Shown: one piece after another, positions 10,381-21,633 of the stretch
How the letters are laid out: every line of letters begins with the position of its first letter
Position numbering within the stretch: position 1 is the first letter of the stretch
NCBI GenBank assembly: GCA_037893225.1
Contig: JAZGUH010000026.1
Location: 434,001 to 498,000, forward strand
Length of the DNA stretch: 64,000 nt
Direction of reading: 5' to 3'
DNA from: Hippasteria phrygiana
Lineage: Eukaryota > Echinodermata > Asteroidea > Valvatida > Goniasteridae
The notes under the pieces: model-generated
The model's input: the letters and a program-made list of their open reading frames with translations, nothing else
Databases searched by the model: none
What the model was told of the DNA's origin: nothing
Program-made: the position numbers and the translations under genes

Positions 10381-11097
10381 CAATGTTCATGCTGTGCATT
10401 TGGCCAAGCAGGCCCGCTGGAACACATTTTTTCCCAGGGGTGCTGGGTTTTCAAAGACAACTGGCGAGCGCGGAGCGCGAAGCCCTTACGGCGTGGGGTC
10501 CGGGGCCCGCTTAAGGGCCTCGGAAGCTTTGGGGTCCTAGAATAGATGCTCTGTCGTGCAATCTGAGCCACTATTTGACACCCCAGTGTCCCCTTTTAAA
10601 TAAATGGTATGCATTTTTTTAAATCGCAATTTAATGAAATACCCAATCACGTAAAATTATGATTGAAAAACTAGTCTCGTTTTAAATAAAATGTTTAACC
10701 CTGATAGGCCTATCCCATTTTAATAAAATGGGTCATCCTGTTATGTTATATATTTAGTTAGGCATATCCCCTGTTATGCTATAATAATATAAAACATTCT
10801 TTGTAGAAATATTTGCCTTCATACATGTGTACCTTTTTCTTGAAAACATGTTTTCCAGCAGTTTTGGCATTTTGCCACCTATACACATTGTTTGCAAAAA
10901 TATCTGAATTAAGGTTTTTAATGTGATCGTTTGATAGCACCCTTCTATTAAAAAAAAGATACGAAGATATAAAACATGCCTTTTTAACCCAACATAATGG
11001 ATCTCAATTAATCATGATTCGATGAAGTTTCCAAAAAATGCAACCACAGGTAATTAGCCTACCAAGTACCAATGCTAATTTCATTGGTGAATGTACA
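10381..11097. other. GC-rich repeat-like block then AT-rich intergenic DNA
   Basis: 10440-10540 is GC-rich with alternating inverted words (CGAGCGCGGAGCGCG, GGGGCCCGCTTAAGGGCC). The rest is AT-rich without recognised features. B2 has a matching copy. Confidence 0.35.
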
Positions 11098-11153
11098 CTT
11101 ATTCGTAAGTTGGAATTTGCATCGGGATGATGTACATTCAATATTGGGTTTTG
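11098..11153. repeat. Inverted copy of bases 31-95
   Basis: Contains GGGATGATGTACATTCAAT and flanks that are the reverse complement of the start of module A. B2 has it at 24488-24548 and A2 at 53974-54040 in the module A orientation. A short dispersed repeat of unknown type. Confidence 0.65.
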
Positions 11154-14100
11154 CCCTTGAATGTACACTTGTTGTAAGCCAACACTCTAATCAACCTTTT
11201 TATGCAGAACAAAGAATAAACATAAAATAGCATGCATGATTGATAGTGTAACGGCGAAAAATGGCTCACTAGAAAAAAAAGGGTCCTCGTTCAAATGATA
11301 AGGTCGCGATTTACTTTTTAAAAATGCTGGGACAAAGAAGGAATCAATGAAAACAAAATATACTTTCTTCCAAAAAAAAACTAATTTAATTTATTTAATC
11401 TCTCTCTCTCTCTTAAACCAAACAAAAACACTTTCAAAGGAACTTAAACAATTTCTATCTTAGAATCCAAAGCAAACAAGGGTTTCTTCAGAATACTCAA
11501 AAACTTCAGAGAAAATTTCAATCCGGGTTAAACAACGAATAACAAAAAAAACTCAAGAACAATTTGCTAGAAAGAAAAAATTAATAAATGTTTGCCAAAA
11601 GAAAAGATGATGACTTTGATTGAATACAATTTGGGAAAAACAACAATTAAAGTAAAACGTAAATGTAAAAGTAGACATGGTAGAAGTGAATGTAAAAGTC
11701 AATGTAAACCCACACAGCACTATTGGCAAATCACTCTAAAAGTACAGAAATGATATAAAAACCTGCAATCAAACAAACGAGAACCAAAAGCAAAATTAAA
11801 AACACTTCTCATGAAGAAAACTCATATGAAACAACAGTCATGTACAAAACTACACTGAGAGCCACAAGAGGGGCACACTACAAGTTTCCAGCTGTGTGCA
11901 GAGGAGATTAAAGTCTCATAAACTACAAGATACTGCACAGTCCTATGGGCCTCATTAAGTATTCAAATCCTCTGGCCTGTGTACATAAAGTATTAATTCT
12001 AGGAAGCTAATGGACTAACAAAGGACCAAGGCATGGTCTCAGTTAAGTGTGTCTATGTACATGTGGTCCAAGAATAAGTCAAATCAAAAGTTACAAAATA
12101 TGGATATAACCAAAACACAGTGGATTTGTACATGGAGCTTAAATCGAGCTGCTCTAAACTTCATCAAGCCTGTTCAAATTCCACAGACTTATTAAACAAC
12201 GTGAGAACACAAATCATCCAACTTCAATAATTTCACAGAAAAGGGAGCACCTCAAATGTGCACAAGAAATATAAGTTTCAGAACAAAAACTGAATATTCA
12301 TCAAAAGTTTCAATGTTCCGGAAAAAAAGACTTAAAACTACAATGTATATCCATGGAGGTATACCTGGTATATCTCAATTAAAAGATGAGGAAAAACTTT
12401 CAACTCGAGAAAAAACTGTATTAACTAGAAGGACCTCCAAGGACAATTAAAACTATTAGGCAGTGTGAATAACATAAACAAAATACAAAGCTAGATTTAT
12501 ACATAAGATATGATGAAAAGTCAGCTTACCAAAAATAAAGCGGACACTTGGAGATGAAAAGCACATGTAAGGAGGAGCTGAGAGGCTAGTGTATGTTGCC
12601 TTTGTGCTGCTGGTCTGCTGAATGACCTCTATGTACAATGGCTACACAGGAACTTAGGGCTAGGGTAACCAGGGAAGGGGGTACCACTGAACGGGGCACA
12701 GTGGAAAGGGGGTCTCTACCCCTAAAAAGACACGGGCAGAAAGACTAAACCCAAGTAAAAACTAACTAATTTTATGCTCCTTTACAATAGCATTATTAAT
12801 CAGCAAAAGCAATAAATTAAACAAAATAAGTATGAAATTAATTTTTGGCGATTACCATTATCACATTAAACTGCACGCACAGGGTCACTATGCAGCGGTA
12901 CGATGAAGTAAGTCCGTATGCCGTCGTACATACGCGCCGGCCAACTAGCAGTAGCAGCCCGATGCACGGTGCGTTACCGTAACACGTTGGCTACACATAG
13001 AATTATCCACACAGTTGTTTATCGCACACTCAACCACTGGTCAACTTCTTGTCGTAATTTGTCGAATAGATGACTATCCTTGTTGATCCAATTTGGCTAT
13101 CGGCGAGATTTTGTAAAGAAATTTTGTCGAGTAAGTTCCAGAATCATTTTTGCAATTTGCTTGCACGCATGCATGTCTAGCTGCCAGACTTCTTTACTAT
13201 ATGTACACGCAAAATCACGGTTGATACAGGGCATGCACGTGTTGGCTATAGACTTGAATTCAAGTCGGTAATTGGCCAAGTTTAGTTCGCCCATGCACCG
13301 CGCACCACAGATGTATACAAGCATATCGTTCCGGGGGCATACGTTGAAGTCAGAGGCGCCAATTTCTCGTCAAGGTTGGGGGGCGGAGAAAAAAGCGCAC
13401 AACCATTAACAACTTTGACGCGCTAGTTGTGCAATGTCGTCACCCTTATTGTATTTGTTTAATTTGTTTTATTGTGGCGAAGTAATATGGGGATGCTAAA
13501 AATGGGTATTTAACTTTATACTTATATTTACCTCTTGAAATACAAACAACAAATATTGGAGATTACATATATCCATCCCTGACCAATACTTTTTCGGAAG
13601 AACGCACAATCAGTTTAACTGTTATTAGAGAGATCATGTAATCGGACATTTTGTATTTGGTGTCTCTTGTGTCTCCTGGGAAATTTCTGAAAATGTGTGC
13701 TGATGTTTGTGTTTTGGTGCACACTGTTGCATGGCAAAATATTGGGGGGGGGGGGAGGGGGGATACTGCCATAATATTGGGAGGGGACGTGTCCCCCCCC
13801 CCCCCCCCCCCCCGGGATCGCTGCCCATGCGTTAAGTACGAGTATCATGGCACGAATCTGCTGGGATATTCTGGGCGATACCATGCATTACCAGACATAT
13901 CGAGACCAACAAAATAATAAATACGATACACAGCGCCGACCGTGCTCGTAAATATTTGGGGCGCCGATAGCGACTTGTCCTTAAGTCTACGCGATGGCCC
14001 GCAACCAGACTACAAACCGAAAATCCTTTTCCCGTTCATGGTTTGGCGTGCGCACGGACGTAGCGCGGCCACATGTGAACTTTGCATAAACAAGCAACTG

Positions 14101-14260
14101 CTGTGCTGCCGCGCCGGCCGGGCGCAGCTAGCTTGTGGCGAAGAGCACCGACATGGTGGGAATTAAACGTAGATATTTTTTAACAATACATGTCACAAAT
14201 ATACATTTCTGACTAATTTTTTTAACGTTTAGGTAAGGATGAATTTGTGAAACATGTCTA
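11154..14260. other. AT-rich and then unique intergenic DNA of module B1
   Basis: 11300-12640 is A-rich with a short CT run (11399-11414) and no convincing ORF. 12640-14160 is almost identical to 27040-28560 in B2. Bases 13744-13815 hold facing G and C homopolymer runs 40-50 bp apart, which could pair as a hairpin and differ in length between copies. No gene is recognised, although short ORFs are shared by virtue of near-identity. Confidence 0.4.
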
Positions 14261-14267
14261 TTAAAAG

Positions 14268-14336
14268 TAGGGGGTGCTTTAGTATATTCCAGCACCCCCA
14301 TCCAAAAAGTTGGGGGTGCTGCAGCACCCCCCGTTT
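14268..14336. repeat. Alternating GGGGGTGCT / AGCACCCCC inverted repeats
   Basis: The words GGGGGTGCT and AGCACCCCC alternate four times, giving two competing hairpins. The following 14385-14545 contains three GTTGGAGTTTGACGGG-like words and ends TTAGGGTTAA, so it probably belongs to the TTAA/CCCTAAC family. The copy in B2 is at about 28668-28735. Confidence 0.55.
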
Positions 14337-14561
14337 CCGCGGGCTTGTGGCCAAGTGTACCCACTCAATCAAAACCCAACAGCTAAGGGGGTGTTGGAGT
14401 TTGACGGGTTGTGTACTGTTATGGCATGTGGGCTGTTGGAGTTTGACGGGTTGGGTATTGTTAACAGGCAACAGTCAAACATGGTGTTGGAATTTGACGG
14501 TTGAGGAAGGTTTCTAGTAAAAATGCTTAGGGAGTTAGGGTTAAAAGTACTATTACACTTG

Positions 14562-15948
14562 ATTCAGTTATTTCATGTAACATCCATCTTTGGGTGGGCA
14601 ATATTTCATAAAGTTTTAAATCAAGTAAATTATATTTTAACAAAAATATGGACAAAAATTGTCAGTTTGACATAACATTAGACACTGTGTCCATGTTATG
14701 TCCATATTTCCATTTTTGTGGTTTTTTTCAACACTTAAACAAATAAATATGGGAAATTCACCATGTGTACTAATTAAAAGATGTACTATGGCGGATTCAG
14801 GATACCTCCATATTGACACCTGGGGGATTTTGATGGATTGAGGATTGCAAGTCTAGCGTTAATGCAGGGTTTTGATGGATTCAGGCTACCTCCATATTGA
14901 GCGGTCACCAAAAACAACTTTTTGTGCATGACAAAATAGGTGGATTTTGGCGGATTCAGGATACTTTCTAGTAAAGTTACCCACGGAGTTAGGGTTAAAA
15001 GAAGAATAGGAAACACAAAACTAGCATTGTCCTCACGAGTATAGGAAAGTACGACTGTGTGTGTATGTGCATGTATGTGTTTCTGGCCGTAATTTGATTA
15101 TCTCCAGAACCGGGCACTGTATGAAGTTGAAAATCGGCAGGTGTATTGCTCAGGACCCAAGAATGTGCAGTGTCACGTTTGAAGTTGTTTGGATGAGCGG
15201 TTCTCATAAAAGCTGCAAAAAAGCAGCAATACCAGAGGCCAAGACCCGCAGACGTGGCAGTATACATTTGTAGACCGCCACGCACTGCTGCACATTTTGA
15301 ACGGGCACTGCACTGTACCGCCACGGGTATAGACCCGCTACGCATGCAATGGGGCGTGATCTAATATGCAAATTAGACCAGCTCTTCCCAAGAAACATGG
15401 CATGTACATGTACACCCGTGGCTTTTTTTAACGACAGCCAAACAATGTCCGTTTCGAACAGGCACATTTTGAACAGGCACTGCATAAATAATTATGCAAA
15501 CTCACTCTGTATACTAATTACAAAACACAAACTGCAACACAAAAAAACATTTATGGTATTCAGTATCGAAATGCAGTAAAACAGCAGAAAGATGTTTGGT
15601 CATGGTGTGTCATGGTGTCCATGTTACATTTGTACATCTGCACACAGATTCTTCAAATTCTTGCTATCCCTGCTTTATTTAGACACCGACTACCATAAAA
15701 AGGGTGTTTTATTATTGCATAGTGTGTCTTTTAATTAGTGTACGTAATGAATTTTCCATATTTATATATTAAAGTGTTGAAAAAAACACAAAAATTGAAA
15801 TTTTGGACTCGGTGTCCATTCATGTTACGTCTGTACATGTACGTCAAAATAACACTTTTTATCATATTTTTGTTAAAATATAGCTTACGTGATTGAAAAC
15901 CAAATAAACCCACACCTAAAGACGGATGTCACATGAAATAACTGAATT
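14562..15948. mobile_element. Fold-back element with about 235-bp inverted arms
   Basis: The left arm (14562-14793) is the reverse complement of the right arm (15716-15948), with several small differences. Outer ends read ATTCAGTTATTTCATGT and its complement. The interior includes GGATTTTGATGGATTGAGG-type words ending in GTTAGGGTTAA at 14989-14998, and a segment with TTTTGAACGGGCACTGCACT at about 15295, which recurs elsewhere. No transposase is seen. The B2 copy is equivalent; A1, A2 and A3 show the right arm only. Confidence 0.65.
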
Positions 15949-16883
15949 AAATCATTTAAATGTAATGATGGTGTTAATGATATGGTCATATCACACACTG
16001 TGTCTCAACCCTGTGGAATAACCCACATGTAAAATGTCTGTGTTGTGTACATAAGACATAGATAATCAGTTTTTGACAGCTCACGTGTGATCATTAATGG
16101 TATTAATTATCAGCTGTTACTAATGAACAATGCCGAAATAGAAACAAACGCTCGTCTTTCTGGAGTGCTATAAAGAAACCAACTGAAGGTAAATGTCATA
16201 GTACTCCAACTACTGAACGAGTAAAGCCTTGTAAACCCGGCCCTGATCCTGGCGGCCCCGATCTTACCGGCCCCGATTCGCAATCTTGATGGGCGGAGCC
16301 GAGCTCAATATCCCGGCGGACAGGAGCTCAATCGCGGTGGGCCCGATGGCCCCGCGTCGTGGGTGGTGACTTCCATTCATGTTCTCGGTGTTTTTGTGCC
16401 ATGTAGAAAGTTCCAATAAGTCAATAAAGTCTTCTTTCAACTTAAAATTCAATTTGTATTGCATCAAAATGAGGTAGAACTTCAAATATGTAAATTGACA
16501 TCTGATGCATCATCATGAAGTTACTTATAATTTTCATCTATAACACTATCCTGTCTATGTTCATACCACATCAGCCCCATTCAACCTTCAACCTACCCAT
16601 GGGGCTGCCACTGTCCTGAAGTCACATTATTTTACTAATTAGAATAATCAGTTTCGTGGAAAATGTTGCAATTCTCAGTTTTTTCAATTCCACCAAGTGA
16701 CAGGGTCGTCCCTGTACAGTAAAGTCTTGTTTTTGTTTTCAAAAACCGATATGGATCCGTTTTTTTTTCATTTAAACCATAAGCACACACACACATACGA
16801 TAATTGCAACCTTGCGCCAATTTTCGGATTGTTAACCACTTTTAGACAATTTTAGACTAACTACATTCAGTCAATAGGGCAGC
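15949..16883. other. Intergenic stretch shared by all modules
   Basis: Homologous to 1780-2480 plus 3650-3910 in A1 and without the A1 hAT element. The GC-rich block at 16250-16370 is the unexpanded counterpart of the A2 15-bp minisatellite. No gene is seen. Confidence 0.45.
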
Positions 16884-16919
16884 TTTCCAATGATTGTTCG
16901 GCCAAACAATCATTGGAAA
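16884..16919. other. Hairpin 3' of ZNF2
   Basis: Perfect 15-bp stem TTTCCAATGATTGTT / AACAATCATTGGAAA with a 6-nt loop, in the same relative position as the ZNF1 hairpin. Confidence 0.65.
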
Positions 16920-16990
16920 ACGTCATAAATGTCCACTTTTCTTGAAAACGACGGCACACCAGGTGCCATCATTTCACAGGATGATTGAGA

Positions 16991-17797
16991 CTACTGTAGC
17001 GCAATGGTGTGCTTGTATACGCGAGTAAGCATAGCGCGTATTCAGCGAGCAGCTTGCTGCGAATTGTAGCAGCGCCCTCTTGTGGCCGGGCTATGCGCGC
17101 ATTTTGGACAGTTGATTACAGCGCCTCGTAGGGAGTGGACGTGGTTGTGGCGAGCAGCAGAGACACGTGCAGGTACGAACCTTCAGGAGTTCGCCCTAGG
17201 ACTTGGGTGGTCTGCCTGGAACCTTAAGGGAGTAACTTAAGGGGCGGGACTACCTGATACTGCAGAGGGAGGGATCGGTAGCCGTTGAGTACACTGGAGA
17301 CCCGAACGTCAGGGAACGTTGGTCGTGTGCGAGCTACACGCGTGGCATTCACCCACTGGGATCCCGGGATTCCTGCAGTTGGCAACCTTGAGTTGCCCGA
17401 GTCGCTGGCACAGGCGAGCAAGCGTGTGCATTGCGTGCGCCGCACCCTTAATGCAGGTGCTGTCTGGTGATTCACAATTAATTGACATAATACTGAATCA
17501 AGGATAATCAAGGGAATTAAAGGATCGGGATACATCTTTGTTGTGCCACTCAAGGTGTCAGTGTCAGTTCTTTGCTTGTTTGTCTCGTCAGTCAGTTGGT
17601 GTCCGTCTCTGAATTGTTTGTCCTTGAAGTATTGTCCTTAAGGCAGCCTGATTTGTACGTGTTGGTGGCAGACGGCTTTCCGAACGGACTCATTCCCTAG
17701 GTCACCCGGATAACCGCTCGTCTGGGCTTACCGAGGATTAGTCTGGAGATCGATCCGGGCGACTTGTTGAGGTCACCTGGTCGGCGCGCCACACTAC
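16991..17797. mobile_element. Solo-LTR-like element, 799 bp, 4-bp TSD
   Basis: Element 16995-17793 starts TGTAGCGC and ends GCGCCACA, an imperfect TG...CA terminal inversion, between two copies of CTAC. The empty site, GAGACTACTATTAAC, is present in A1 (near 4012) and A2 (near 58225), so both ends are precise. No internal region or coding sequence is present. The TG...CA ends and short TSD suggest a solo LTR, possibly of a Ty3/Gypsy type with 4-bp duplications. It sits 3' of ZNF2. An identical arrangement exists in B2. Confidence 0.75.
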
Positions 17798-18046
17798 TAT
17801 TAACTTACAGTCTAGTATAACATAATAAATCGTGTACACTACATTTAAATATATTCTTCAAATCTAGTTGCTGGTTTTACTTTTGTCTCGCATTTCTTCC
17901 TTTCTACTGTGGCCTGGTTCTATTTAGTTTAATTGAATGTGGTGCACGTAACAAAAAAGATGACTCAGTGGTGTGAATCCAATTGTGTGTCAGCAGATCG
18001 CCTCTTTCCGAGAAGAATACCAGAAATGTTGCACACACGTGGCTCC

Positions 18047-18928
18047 TCATTGGTGTGGATCCTGTGCTGACTCACTGGGGCTTCTTCCTGTGAAAGATTC
18101 ACCACAAATGTCAGATACAAATGGCTTCTCATTAGTGTGGATCCTATGGTGTTGAACTAGCTTGCTTTTAAGTTTGAAGGATTTGCCACAAACATCGCAT
18201 ACAAATGGCTTCTCGTTGGTGTGGATCCTTTGGTGTCTCACTAGACTACCTCTATGTGTGAAGGATTTGCCACAAACAACACAAAAAAATGGCCTTTCAT
18301 TGGTGTGGATCCTATGGTGTGTCACTAGATTGCCTTTATGTGTGACGGATTTTCCACAAACATCGCATACAAATGGCTTCTCATTGGTATGGATCCTCTG
18401 GTGTGTCACCAGATCGCCTTTCTGTGTGAAGGATTTTCCACAAACATCGCATACAAATGGCTTCTCATTGGTGTGGATCCTCTGGTGTCTCACAAGATTG
18501 CCTTTCTGGGTGAAGGATTTGCTACAAACATTGCATACAAATGGCTTCTCATTGGTGTGGATCCTCTGGTGTGTCACCAAATAGCCTTCATCTGTGAAGG
18601 ATTTGCCACAAACATTGCATACAAATGGCTTTTCATTGGTGTGGATCCTATGGTGTCTCACAAGATTGCCTTTGTGTGTGAAGAATTTGCCACAAACTTC
18701 GCAAACAAATGGCCTTTCGTTGGTGTGGATCCTCTGGTGTGACACTAGACTGTTTTTCTGCGTGAAGGATTTGCCACAATAATCGCATACAAATGGCTTT
18801 TCATCATTGGTGTGGATTCTCTGGTGCTTGACAAGACTACTTCTCACCTTTAAGGATTTATTGCACACAAATGGCTTCTTCCTTGGGTGCGTCTTTTGAG
18901 GGTTGTTTAAGTTTCTTCTCTTCTTCAT
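18047..18928 (-). CDS. C2H2 zinc-finger protein, 8 fingers (ZNF2)
   Basis: Short paralogue of ZNF3, 293 aa from the first ATG. N-terminus MKKRR and the degenerate first finger are as in the others; one linker has an extra Asp (TNDEKP). Eight intact fingers follow, with contact sets such as QNSS, HGNR, DGYT by alignment, QGNR, QGDT, HGNT, HGSR and LSKQ (one has Glu for Lys at helix position 1). Fingers 2-5 match ZNF3 fingers 1-4, and 6-8 match ZNF3 fingers 17-19, so the difference is mainly an internal block of 11 fingers. Finger 6 has Val for the core Phe. The last unit is frameshifted (SFTGRSPSESAQDPHQ). The gene keeps a splice acceptor and TATA box upstream. Its post-stop tail has additional damage. 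Confidence 0.88.
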   Translation of the reverse strand: MKKRRNLNNPQKTHPRKKPFVCNKSLKVRSSLVKHQRIHTNDEKPFVCDYCGKSFTQKNSLVSHQRIHTNERPFVCEVCGKFFTHKGNLVRHHRIHTNEKPFVCNVCGKSFTDEGYLVTHQRIHTNEKPFVCNVCSKSFTQKGNLVRHQRIHTNEKPFVCDVCGKSFTQKGDLVTHQRIHTNEKPFVCDVCGKSVTHKGNLVTHHRIHTNERPFFCVVCGKSFTHRGSLVRHQRIHTNEKPFVCDVCGKSFKLKSKLVQHHRIHTNEKPFVSDICGESFTGRSPSESAQDPHQ

Positions 18929-19378
18929 GCTTAGTATGTGCTGCAAGGAGATTAAACATTAGCATTTATGTAGGCCTACCAGTAAAGATTGTAAAAACAC
19001 ACCACACTGAGGGGCATCATGACGTAATATTTCGGCATACAATTAACTTTGCAATATACACTGTACATGTATATACAAAATATGATTACGATCCGAGGTT
19101 GCTTGATGATAAAAATGCCAGTTAAAAATCTACGGGATTTAAGATAGAACTAAAATAAGAAATGAAGCGAATGACTATTTTGGTTCTGATCAACCGTGCA
19201 ATGACCATGAATTTCAAGTAGTGATCGATGGCACATCGTTAATTACATATATGCACCATGACTTTGGCTTTTAATACAATCGCTACAAAAAAAAGTATTA
19301 TATTTGTACTGACACCTCTTGTTGCTTGTATACAATGTACAAGAGTCGTGAATATTTTAACCCCTTGAGTAAAAAGGT

Positions 19379-19386
19379 TATTTATA
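19379..19386 (-). promoter_or_regulatory. TATA box candidate of ZNF2
   Basis: Minus-strand TATAAATA preceded by the same GC-rich block as in ZNF1, about 435 bp upstream of the ZNF2 splice acceptor. Confidence 0.4.
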
Positions 19387-19736
19387 GTGAGGCGCCGGGG
19401 TGCCGGGCGGACTGTGCCGGCAAGTGGAACAGACACAAGAGGCTTGTGTAGTCAAGCGTAACATACACAATAATCCAACAATGGATTGAAAATGCAGAAA
19501 ATGGCGGGTACAGATGTCATTCGGCCTGGTGGCAATTTTTGTTTGCGTCGATCTATTGGCATCATCCGGCTTCAAAGGGTTAGAAGAATTTTTGTGAAAT
19601 GTTTCTCGATGCAGCATGCATGTTTGGGTCTGCATTTTGGGTAGCATTATACAAATACTACATGGTTAGAGGGAAAATAGGGCAATCTATTTTTCCCGAG
19701 GCACTTGCTATACTGGGTAGGCCTGTACAGCAAGTA

Positions 19737-19876
19737 CAGTCGACTCTCGTTAATACGAGGTCCTCCGGACTTACGCAAATATCTCGTATTATCCGGGCTC
19801 TTGTCCTATCTGGGCTGCAGGTTTTCCCCTTGTGTATAAATGTGACGTGTGGATAGGCCCCAAACACAATGTAAAC
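19737..19876 (+). mobile_element. Pogo/Tigger-like terminal fragment, B2 copy
   Basis: Same CAGTCGACTCTCG terminus after TA as in B1. The right end is approximate and no second terminus is seen. Confidence 0.5.
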
Positions 19877-20205
19877 GCCATGGACATCGTGTCGATAAAA
19901 TTGTGTTGCTTTAAATTGGTTATGAAAATGTTGCAAGCAGATTCTTAATAAAACAAACAGTAATATTTAATAAAACAACACCTGAGCACAAGAACAAGAC
20001 TGCTGGAGTTCGCCGACCAGGCGATTTGAGATGCATATATCACTGCAAAACCACTGCATTAGCTACACAGTATTTAGTTGGTAACCATCACGGAAACTAG
20101 TATAAGGCACAAAAAGGAGGAAACCAGTGCATTTTTTGTGGACAACAGGGGGCGTTTCTCGATCGTGGGGGTCTTCATTAATGACTAGTTTTTACGGTAA
20201 AAACT

Positions 20206-20277
20206 GGCAGGAGCGGGATTCGAACCTGCGACCTCCGGGTTACCGTACCGGCGCTCTACCAACTGAGCTATCTTGCC
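20206..20277 (-). tRNA. tRNA-like gene or tRNA-derived repeat, B2 copy
   Basis: As the B1 copy, but with a perfect B box GGTTCGAATCC and only one T-stem mismatch, so this copy is closer to the ancestor. C33, the nominal GGT anticodon and the T5 run are the same. Confidence 0.5.
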
Positions 20278-21507
20278 CTGCAAATTTTGAATGGGCACTG
20301 CACTCCCAGGAGAAAATTCCAGTTGAATCCCATTGTGTCCCATTGAAAACTCACAGTAATGGGACCCAACTGGTGCTTACGGGTGTCAATGGGACTGAAC
20401 AGGATCCCTCTATTTCAATGGGAAATTCATTATAACCTGAAGAGTTGTATTAACTGGACCTAATGGGATTCAATGGGTCACACCCTTCTTCAACTGGAGT
20501 ATATGGGATCCCGTAAGAATTCAACGGGAAGACTAGGTTTTCAACGGGAAAGTGTTTTTCAAGGAATGTATTAACTAGACTTAAGGGATGCATTAAATGG
20601 GTTCTATTAATTTCAATGGGAAATCGATGTGATTCATTTGATTTTTGTTCGATATACGGGACAATTCAAGCCAAGATATAGTCGTTTTTCGCTGCAATTG
20701 TTTGTCGTATCTGCGCTGAAATCTCAACATCTGATAGAACATTAGATCCTGGGTGACATGGGAGCATTTACTGCATGTAATGGTGAGTTTATTGAGGTCA
20801 TTTTCGTGACATTTGAACGATTTATTTGGCATGTACGCACAGTGCCCCATTGTTTATTGTTTATGTCCCTTGTATGTGCATGTATATTATACATGTATAG
20901 CCAGCATTAGCTAGGTATAGCATACCTGTCATGTATGTGCGTGGAGACCCGGCCAGGTGTACGGTGGCACGGCATGCACACGCCGACTCCCCCCCCCCCC
21001 CCCCCCCAACTTTTGTTGGAGTGTTGGCTAAACTAAATTTCCCTTGATGAGCTTTAGGTTAAGCCTAATTTAGTTGAATATTTGAACAAAGATTTTAGTA
21101 GGCCCTAGGCCTGTCTTGAAATTAAATGGCAAAATGGGGATGTCCGGAAATTGGGTACAAAGTCGGCCGATCAAACCATGGAGGAATTTCTGCCAGCTGT
21201 ACTCTATCTTTCGAGGCTGCCTCTTTTTTGCTTCTTAAAGAAACAGCATTTTTTGGCTTTAATATTAATAAATGCCATAATTATAAAGAAGAGAAGAGAG
21301 GAAATACTGTAGGCCTATACACCAAGCCTATTTAGTCCTATTAAAGGCTATAGCATGTTTTGAATCGTCAATGTCGGTGAAAGACATCTTGAAAAATACA
21401 TGTATGTATGTCCCTCTCCAGAAACTTAGCCAAACAAAAAAATTGTGTTAACCAATTTATTTCAAATTTGTCTCATTTTTTAAATTTTGTGCTCTTTCCT
21501 TGCACAG
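20278..21507. other. B2 copy of the palindromic repeats and poly-C stretch
   Basis: Equivalent of 7211-8442, including near-palindromic ATGGGATCC words and a C run near 20990-21007. Nothing further is seen. Confidence 0.4.
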
Positions 21508-21633
21508 TGGTGTATTTCACTTGAAGAGGAGCACGAAGGAACTAAAGCTGATTATCTACAAGGGGATGCTGCGCTTGGAACTGACAACCTACCAAGCTTC
21601 ATTGATGGGCAGATCAACAAGAGTACTTCATAA
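21508..21633 (+). CDS. Candidate terminal exon, unknown gene, B2 copy
   Basis: Same splice-acceptor-like tract (ending TTGCACAG), 41-codon frame and stop as the B1 copy. The visible difference is Ala for Val in the middle of the peptide. No function can be proposed. Confidence 0.25.
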   Translation, partial: WCISLEEEHEGTKADYLQGDAALGTDNLPSFIDGQINKSTS

